A stretch of 31,551 nucleotides of DNA from DATCIH01 sp036507955 (lineage in GTDB: Bacteria > Bacillota > Clostridia > Clostridiales > Clostridiaceae). A program made the translations under genes and the position numbers. Below the pieces are notes generated by a model, which worked only from the letters and a program-made list of their open reading frames with translations, ran no database searches and was not told the origin of the DNA. The stretch's first letter is position 1, and every line of letters begins with the position of its first letter. Positions 25,335 to 31,551 of this stretch are shown here, piece after piece. Location of the stretch: positions 1 through 31,551 of the forward strand of contig DATCIH010000028.1 in NCBI GenBank assembly GCA_036507955.1, given 5' to 3'.

Positions 25335-25411
25335 TAGGGTTAATAAATAATTAATTTGAAATCTATTTTTGGAAAATAAATTTTGTTTAGATTTAAAGGA
25401 AGTGGTCTCAT

Positions 25412-26260
25412 TTGAGTAATCAATATTTTGTTTTCAAAAAAGAAGTTGATTGGTCACTTTTAAATCAGGGTATGAGTATTTCAGTAAAGTTTCAGTTTCT
25501 ATTTAAAACAAGATTAAAAGAACTTCAAAACAAGGGCAAAAAAATAGATATAAAAATAGTATTAGAAGCTGAAGTATATACTGTTTCAATGGTAAACCAA
25601 AAATTTAATGAAATTCAGTATGAAGATCATAAGGATGTTATTCAAATTAGATATAATGCAAACAGTCCCATAAGTAAACATTTGAAGAGAATTTTCAGAA
25701 ATAGTAATGATTATATAGTGCAGCAAAAAAGTAATCCATTATATATTAAGAAATCAGGAGTTAAAATACCAGAAGAAATTAAAGAATATTTTGTATTATA
25801 TTGCACTGAGTTTGATGACGTTTTTTATGCTGAATGTATTGATAAATCAGATAAGGAAGCTGAAAGGCTTGATATAATAGCTCTTAATGAAGAAGAGGCT
25901 GAGCTGCAATTTAATTCTAATTTTACAGACCCAACATCAAGAATTGAAGAGCAGTATAGATTTGTTAAAATTAGAAAACTAAATAGAGCGATGGGAGAAA
26001 ATCTTAAGCTTTTATATAATTACAAATGTCAGATTTGTGGGACAAACTTTTCTATTAATCATAATTGTAATATTGCAGAATCACATCACATAGAATACTT
26101 CACAAAATCTATGAACAATGATATGAAGAATATAATTATTTTATGTCCAAACCATCATAGTGTTATACATAAAACAAATGCGGTCTTTGAAAGAAAGAAG
26201 ATTTCATTTATTTATCCTAACGGGTTGGTTGAGAAGGTAAGGATTAATCTTCATTTATAG
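25412..26260 (+). CDS. HNH endonuclease with unknown N-terminal domain
   Basis: A 282-residue protein. The C-terminal ~80 residues form an HNH nuclease: CQICG supplies two zinc ligands, SHHI holds the catalytic His, NIIILCPNHHSVIH the Asn/His and second Cys. Such domains nick or cut DNA. The first ~195 residues are strand-rich, have no motif that I recognise and probably recognise DNA or a modified base, as in many restriction enzymes. The start is TTG 25412 with AAAGGAAG upstream; no ATG fits. It follows the MazG-like gene after 77 bases and may be in the same transcript. It could be a modification-dependent restriction enzyme; no methyltransferase lies beside it. Confidence 0.85.
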   Translation: MSNQYFVFKKEVDWSLLNQGMSISVKFQFLFKTRLKELQNKGKKIDIKIVLEAEVYTVSMVNQKFNEIQYEDHKDVIQIRYNANSPISKHLKRIFRNSNDYIVQQKSNPLYIKKSGVKIPEEIKEYFVLYCTEFDDVFYAECIDKSDKEAERLDIIALNEEEAELQFNSNFTDPTSRIEEQYRFVKIRKLNRAMGENLKLLYNYKCQICGTNFSINHNCNIAESHHIEYFTKSMNNDMKNIIILCPNHHSVIHKTNAVFERKKISFIYPNGLVEKVRINLHL

Positions 26261-26387
26261 CTGCAAGCATAAAGATTACTGAGGCTGTAAGTATAAATAC
26301 TAATTTATGTAAGATAGACATTCTAAATTGAAAATATAAAATGGTGTTATTAACAACATAATACAAGAGTTAAGAGGTGACCTACCA

Positions 26388-26753
26388 TTGAATCCTGAAA
26401 AAAATCTTATTTTTGTTAAAAGCGAGGATAAAACAGAGCAAATAAACCATTTGGAATATGATAACGGCAAATGGCGAATTACTTACTGTGGTAATGCTAG
26501 GTCTTACACTTATAGTTTTAGTAACGTAGTTTGGTATAGAGAACCAAAGGTAATAAATTCTGAGACCAGTGTAGTATATGAGAACAATCAACCAATATCA
26601 GGGGTTGTGAAAATACTTGATTTTGGTGAATATATTAGAATTATATTATCAATATATCGTAAATCCCCAAGTATATGGGTGCTTAATGCTATTTTCTTAA
26701 CAGATATAGTAAAATTATTTCTTCAATATGGAGGTCTGCTAAATGAAAGATAA
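26388..26753 (+). CDS. small protein, possible orphan accessory domain of a helicase
   Basis: A 121-residue protein. The first ~85 residues are strand-rich (FVKSEDKTEQINHLEYD, KWRITYCGNARSYTYS, SNVVWYREPKVIN, then KILDFGEYIRI). From memory this pattern resembles the N-terminal accessory domain of clostridial SF1 (DNA2/NAM7-like) AAA proteins, but no ATPase follows; this is inference. The last ~30 residues are hydrophobic and helical (SIWVLNAIFLTDIVKLFL). TTG 26388 lies 7 bases after AGAGGTGA. Its stop overlaps the start of the 909-residue protein by 11 bases, so the two are translationally coupled and probably act together. A truncated helicase gene is the alternative reading. Confidence 0.6.
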   Translation: MNPEKNLIFVKSEDKTEQINHLEYDNGKWRITYCGNARSYTYSFSNVVWYREPKVINSETSVVYENNQPISGVVKILDFGEYIRIILSIYRKSPSIWVLNAIFLTDIVKLFLQYGGLLNER

Positions 26754-29472
26754 AACTATTGAATACAAAGTAAAAGTTTTTATAAGTTCACTTTGTGGTG
26801 GGCGATATAACTTAGTACGAAAAGCATTAAAATTGCTTTTGTTAGAAACCAATTTAACTATAGTATATGTATTTGAAACAACTGGATCTAGTAGTCAAGA
26901 TGTTATTTCAAGCTATTCTAACAAATTGGACGACTCCGATGTCTGCATTTTTTTAATTGATAATAAAGATGGTATTAGTGAAGCAGTGGTACGTGAACAA
27001 AAAAGGTCTCGCAAACTAGGAATTAAATCTATCTATTTATTCTGCGATGAAGATCAAAAGGAGCCAACTTTAATTCAAAAAGAAATAACAATATCTGTCC
27101 GAGAAAAATTCTGTGTGGTACATGAATTTACAGATTTTATTAATATAGGCTATGAAAGCATATTACAAGATATCATCGATATTTATCGCACTTATTGTAA
27201 AGGAAGTCTAATTAACAAAAGAAATGATGAAAATGAGGAAGATTTGAAGCGTTTATCAATTGACTCATATATTATTGATGAACACCTTTTTAAAGGTATT
27301 GATCTAACAAAAAATGCACTGCTTAAAATAGTTTATCCATTTGATAGGGAAACAAAAAAAACATCTGTCTTTGATGAATTATGCAAAAATTTGTTAAATA
27401 TTATTATTGGCAAAGATAGTATTGAATCATTTAATTTTAATACACTTGAAATTGAACTCTGCAATTTACATAAAGAGTCTATTATAAATTTTATTAAAAT
27501 ACGTATTAAAGCTATAAAAGCCTATTTTGAGGATAATATTGTTGAATGTTTGATTTTTATGAATCTAGCATATGAAGAAGCAATTTCTAATGCATCTATT
27601 CCAAATTGGCTTTCTAATGATGTGTTGATAGATATGAGGAATATGCAGAATTTATTGGATGAGTCTAAAAACAAACATACAATACAAGGGAAAGCACAAC
27701 TTCTTCTTAATAAAAGCAAAGAAAGCATCTATTTTCCTGCTATTGACCGTTTCGATTCTGGTTTTCGAAAAGATGTATTGAACAAATGTTTAAATAGTAA
27801 TACTGAAAGCCCATATACAACAAGTTTTGGAGGATTAGAAACGATTTTCGAGAAAATCTCAAGCGCTTTTGCTATATCCGTTTTATATGGATCGCTAACT
27901 CAGATTCTTATGTTAAGAGAAAGAATTATTGATGCACTTTCTAACTTATGTTTTTTTTATAATGATCATTCAATTTATTTAGAATTAATTAAAGAGTTAG
28001 TGATGTCCGGAAAAGATAAAGAGATTAAAGAGTTGTCACGAGCTTATAATCAAACAACTGATATGATAAATTCTGATGATATTAAAGTAATTAGCATAGC
28101 AATTAATTCTATACCAATAAATCATAAAAAAATAATTTCCAAATTAATTTTATTTGAGCATTTTGGCTATTACATATCCAATGAACAATACATAACTATC
28201 TCTAATGAACTTCTTAATGAAATTAATCTATGGATTCATGACAGTAATCGTATATTTGCCATGTCAACCTACATTTTTAAAGCATTGATAACAAATACAA
28301 GACGTCTAGATAATAACAAAATTTCAGATGTAATAATAAATCTTTTCAAGCAAAGTTTAAAAAGATGGTACGATGATGCATTAAAAGTTGTCAAAACTCT
28401 TGATTTTTCAACACTTACAAAAGAGACAGAGGAAGCTCTTGCTGACCTCCTGTTAAAGATTGTCTTAGATGAAGAGAATATAAACTATTGTCACTATCTT
28501 CCAGAGACAATAATCTATGTACGTAAAAATATTAGCATAAAAACGGATGATATTGATGAATGTGTCAAGGTTCATATGGAAAAGTTTTTTAATGAGACTT
28601 ATTCGTTAGAAGTATTTTCATATGAGGAAAAAGATAGTTTAAAACATATTAATCGCTTCTTACAAGAAATTCATACTCAAAATGAAAAACAAGGGGAAAA
28701 TGGCATATATTTCGGCTGGGGAGGAAATCCATATCAAACAATTAAAAATATTATTACATTTAATAAACTGGATTTGAACTGGAAAAGCATAGTTCCAATT
28801 ATATTAGCAATTAATGAAACATTAACCTCTAAAAAACAGACAATTTCAGCAAAAGTAGATGCAGTTCAATTACTAATGTTTTTAAACAACAATACAACAT
28901 GCAAAAATGAATGCCATGAAACGTTTGATAAATTGATAGAAATGCAATCGGATATTTTATGTGGCCATGAAGATGATTTTTTCTGTAAAGATACACTTTC
29001 AACACTTGAATTTAACTTTCTCATGCTGAAGGTGTGTTTTGCAGAACAAAATATAAATGATTTAATATCATACTTTTCTTTATTTACTCAAAAAAATAAT
29101 TATGAGATTATCAAATCTGTGGAGTGTATTGAAGTTTTGTTAAATAATATTGATTTCAATCTGCTAGATACAATAACACTAACTATTTTGATTCAATATG
29201 TTATAGGAATGAGTTCACATAAAGAAACAGATGTTAGATATTATTCTGTTCTCATCTTATTTAGGTTATGCCAATCATCTTGTCGTGTCGCTGCTATGAT
29301 GCAATTATCTAAAATGATGGATAATGACAATTATATTATTAAGGCAAATATTTTGAATGGTATTGATATTCTGTGGAAAGAAAACACTGAAATTGCAGAA
29401 CTAGTAAAACAAAAAGGTCAAGCTGATAACCATTTTCTTATCAGGGAACTTGCTATAAAGAAAACTTCTTAA
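26743..29472 (+). CDS. DUF4062/TIR-like N-terminal domain with large alpha-helical region
   Basis: A 909-residue protein. Residues about 8-145 form a Rossmann-like domain similar to DUF4062/TIR-like domains: KVFISSLCGG at the first strand, SDVCIFLIDNKDG in the middle strand, an Arg/Glu-rich helix and KSIYLFCDED. The remaining ~750 residues are Leu/Ile-rich helices resembling a HEAT/TPR solenoid, with a stretch GIYFGWGGNPYQTI near 660 that breaks the pattern. No Walker A or B of a STAND NTPase was found, which sets it apart from Avs/NLR-like proteins. ATG 26743 has GGAGG (26730-26734). It overlaps the small upstream gene. I infer a sensor-effector role in defence; function unproven. Confidence 0.72.
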   Translation: MKDKTIEYKVKVFISSLCGGRYNLVRKALKLLLLETNLTIVYVFETTGSSSQDVISSYSNKLDDSDVCIFLIDNKDGISEAVVREQKRSRKLGIKSIYLFCDEDQKEPTLIQKEITISVREKFCVVHEFTDFINIGYESILQDIIDIYRTYCKGSLINKRNDENEEDLKRLSIDSYIIDEHLFKGIDLTKNALLKIVYPFDRETKKTSVFDELCKNLLNIIIGKDSIESFNFNTLEIELCNLHKESIINFIKIRIKAIKAYFEDNIVECLIFMNLAYEEAISNASIPNWLSNDVLIDMRNMQNLLDESKNKHTIQGKAQLLLNKSKESIYFPAIDRFDSGFRKDVLNKCLNSNTESPYTTSFGGLETIFEKISSAFAISVLYGSLTQILMLRERIIDALSNLCFFYNDHSIYLELIKELVMSGKDKEIKELSRAYNQTTDMINSDDIKVISIAINSIPINHKKIISKLILFEHFGYYISNEQYITISNELLNEINLWIHDSNRIFAMSTYIFKALITNTRRLDNNKISDVIINLFKQSLKRWYDDALKVVKTLDFSTLTKETEEALADLLLKIVLDEENINYCHYLPETIIYVRKNISIKTDDIDECVKVHMEKFFNETYSLEVFSYEEKDSLKHINRFLQEIHTQNEKQGENGIYFGWGGNPYQTIKNIITFNKLDLNWKSIVPIILAINETLTSKKQTISAKVDAVQLLMFLNNNTTCKNECHETFDKLIEMQSDILCGHEDDFFCKDTLSTLEFNFLMLKVCFAEQNINDLISYFSLFTQKNNYEIIKSVECIEVLLNNIDFNLLDTITLTILIQYVIGMSSHKETDVRYYSVLILFRLCQSSCRVAAMMQLSKMMDNDNYIIKANILNGIDILWKENTEIAELVKQKGQADNHFLIRELAIKKTS

Positions 29473-29712
29473 TGAAAATTAATGCGATTAATAGAAACAA
29501 TAGCCATAATTTCTCAAAATAAATATAAAATACTTGTAAAGAGAACTTATATGATTCAAAATATTCCAATGATAAATTAATTTATTCACTCAAGTATAGC
29601 GATATTTTAAGTAAGCATTTTATTTTCTAATATTCATATAATTAGCATCACCAATCTTATTATAGGAACATCTTTAGACTTGATTTACACAAGTGTATAG
29701 ATGTCCCCTAGC
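29473..29712. other. convergent intergenic region with a long hairpin
   Basis: No gene is seen. GGAACATCTTTAGACTTG (29665-29682) pairs with CAAGTGTATAGATGTCC (29690-29706), with a few mismatches. The hairpin lies 7 bases after the minus-strand helicase stop and probably ends that transcript, although no clear T-run follows on either strand. Confidence 0.5.
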
Positions 29713-31551
29713 TTAGGAAATAATATAATCATAAATATCTTCCCTTATAGGAGTATATAACTGGTATTTAATTTCTACTGCAGATTTATTTGTATTCTTC
29801 ATAGTAATGGGTATTGGACGGTCTATAGCTTTTATTTTTCCAAGGTAATAAAACTCTTTTGATATTTTATCATCTTTATTTTTTCGTACAAATAAGCTCA
29901 TTTCAACCCCATCTTTTTCAGCGTTATAAGCTTGTACAACATCCTCGGAAGTCTCTGATCTGCCAGATTTGGATATTGCAATTAACTGAGAAGAAGATTC
30001 AAATCTATCCTCATAATTTATAGAATCTACAACATCTCCTGATTTTTTATAATTAATAAATACTGGATAGGTTTTAGTTTTTCTATCAAACTTGTAGCCT
30101 CCTATATTAAGAGCTACCTCTCCTTTTTCCCATTCTAATAATCTACAAACATCTTCATAGTTATATTTTTGATACAATTGAAAATTTGTTTCCATATAAC
30201 GATTACTATAAAAATCCTTATATCGGCTTATACCAAACTCAATTAATTCCTCAACAATTTCTTTGAAATCTTGATTCTTTAAATTTTCCATAAAAACTTC
30301 AGATATTTTATAGTCCAAGCCACATTTCTCTATAAAGATACATTCCTCATAGGTTTTCTTGCCTGACCCAGTTGCAAATTGATTTGTAAGCATATTAACG
30401 ATAGAGGTTTCAGTACTATCCTTAAAAATAATATCATATTTTTCGTCAAGAATACTCTTAAGTTTAGATAATAAATTATCCTTATAACTTATTGCACATT
30501 TAATCATCTCTAATTCATGAATTCTTTTCCCAGCAGCAAGCTTTTTAGAAATGAATTCTATAAAAATCTCTTGAGTAGAACTAAGCTTTACAGTATATTC
30601 CTTTTCATATTTTGTCAGGAATTTATAATATGAACCTAAGCTACTGTTATCAAAAATCCGCAATGGATCCATAGCACCATATAAATCGAAATCTTTTAGC
30701 CTTGGAATTTTACCTAGCTTTTGTTTTAGCATATTATAATTTTCCTTGATAAGTTTTACATCATTGAAATTAACCTTATCAATTGATTCAAAAATATGCT
30801 TTTTCGCAACCTCATCAAAGTTTACAGTAGAGCAACCAGGAATTATTCTATTTCCTTCCATAACATATTTCCTAATAGTGTCTTTATTGTAGGTTCTGTC
30901 CCCAGAGAGTGCTATTGGAATTAGAAAATTACTATTGTAGTTTCCTACAAAATCAATAATAACAACATATTCTTTATTGATATATTTTCTAAGACCACGA
31001 CCTAATTGCTGTATGAAAATTATAGCTGATTTAGTAGCTCTTATCATAACAACTTGATTAACCGTGGGTATATCTACACCTTCATTAAAAATATCAACTG
31101 TGAAAATATAATCTAACCGGTTAATAGTTTCATCTTGCTCTAAACGGGAGATAGCTTCATCACGCTGATCTTGGCTACTGTCTCCAGTTAATGCTAGGGT
31201 TTCATAACCACGATTATTAAACCTTAAGGAAAGCACTTTAGCTTCCTTTGTATCGCTACAAAATATAAGACCTTTTACCCTATCTCCGCAGTATCCATAA
31301 AAATTAATTTTCTCGATAATATGATTAACTCTTTGCTCATCTACTAAATACTTGAAATCAGTATTATTATCCAGCTCATTACCATCTATAGTTATATCTT
31401 TAATTCCAAAATAGTGGAAGGGGCAAAGTAAGTCTTCCTCTAAAGCTTGTTGAAGACGAATTTCATAAGCTATTTTATAATCAAACATTTTGAAGATATC
31501 AAAATCATCATTTCTTTCTGGTGTAGCAGTCATTCCTAATAGAAATTTAGG
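29713..31551 (-). CDS. SF2 helicase with DUF3427-like C-terminus (5' end outside window)
   Basis: About 612 residues are visible; the N-terminal part, which should carry the PLD-like domain, Walker A and DEAD-box, lies beyond the window end. The visible part opens with PKFLLGMTATPER (motif III), has the second RecA lobe with FTVDIFNEGVDIP and FIQQLGRGLRK (about 178 residues in), then a helical region, and ends with a DUF3427-like block (YEDVCRLLEW, GYKFDRKTKTYPVF, FYYLGKIKAI). It shares many residues with the helicase at 22505 (GRGLRK, FNEG(V/L)D(V/I)P, GNY). Related proteins act in phage defence. The frame stays open to base 31551. It is convergent with the DUF4062 protein. Confidence 0.87.
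   Translation of the reverse strand, partial: PKFLLGMTATPERNDDFDIFKMFDYKIAYEIRLQQALEEDLLCPFHYFGIKDITIDGNELDNNTDFKYLVDEQRVNHIIEKINFYGYCGDRVKGLIFCSDTKEAKVLSLRFNNRGYETLALTGDSSQDQRDEAISRLEQDETINRLDYIFTVDIFNEGVDIPTVNQVVMIRATKSAIIFIQQLGRGLRKYINKEYVVIIDFVGNYNSNFLIPIALSGDRTYNKDTIRKYVMEGNRIIPGCSTVNFDEVAKKHIFESIDKVNFNDVKLIKENYNMLKQKLGKIPRLKDFDLYGAMDPLRIFDNSSLGSYYKFLTKYEKEYTVKLSSTQEIFIEFISKKLAAGKRIHELEMIKCAISYKDNLLSKLKSILDEKYDIIFKDSTETSIVNMLTNQFATGSGKKTYEECIFIEKCGLDYKISEVFMENLKNQDFKEIVEELIEFGISRYKDFYSNRYMETNFQLYQKYNYEDVCRLLEWEKGEVALNIGGYKFDRKTKTYPVFINYKKSGDVVDSINYEDRFESSSQLIAISKSGRSETSEDVVQAYNAEKDGVEMSLFVRKNKDDKISKEFYYLGKIKAIDRPIPITMKNTNKSAVEIKYQLYTPIREDIYDYIIS

Overview
The window is AT-rich, gene-dense DNA from a low-GC Firmicute, most likely a Clostridium or a close relative. 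The grounds are the codon use, strong purine-rich ribosome binding sites, several TTG/GTG starts, intrinsic terminators ending in T-runs, and the gene content: a YtaF/MntP-type membrane protein, a stand-alone MreB/Mbl, an Rpn/PDDEXK_2 protein and a NhaC-type antiporter. I saw no rRNA, tRNA or CRISPR array and no recognisable insertion sequence. The Rpn-family gene sits between two copies of an approximately 85-bp direct repeat.

Left part (1-9,600), mostly housekeeping. It holds a small coiled-coil protein, a minimal DEAD-box RNA helicase (-), an EamA/DMT exporter (+), the repeat-flanked Rpn nuclease-like gene (+), a PilZ-like small protein (+), a YtaF/MntP-like membrane protein (-), a membrane-anchored protein with a YSDG triplet repeat (-), a two-gene minus-strand operon (a HEAT-THUMP-like-methyltransferase followed by a two-TM coiled-coil protein), and an MreB/Mbl actin homologue (+).

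Middle part (9,780-20,750). Four plus-strand genes run closely spaced: an orphan PAS-rich sensor histidine kinase (TTG start), a lipoprotein, a HepA/RapA-like SNF2 ATPase and a 317-residue partner with a coiled coil. They end in a strong terminator. Then come a decayed small reading frame, a second MntP-like gene with an inverted repeat in its leader, and an unrecognised 1,158-residue protein behind a near-consensus sigma-A promoter. The SNF2 ATPase, its partner and the giant protein are a possible uncharacterised system, but the MntP gene and two terminators lie between them, so the link is hypothetical.

Right part (20,879-31,551). A NhaC-type antiporter is followed by what looks like a defence island. 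It contains a PLD-nuclease/SF2 helicase translationally coupled to a MazG-like pyrophosphohydrolase, an HNH endonuclease with an unknown N-terminal half, a 121-residue protein that I suspect is an orphan helicase accessory domain and that overlaps a 909-residue protein (DUF4062/TIR-like N-terminus plus a long alpha-helical region), and, convergent and running off the window, a second SF2 helicase of the same family with a DUF3427-like C-terminus. The overlapping 121/909-residue pair is the best candidate for an undescribed antiviral module. All functional statements come from reading motifs by eye; no database search was run.
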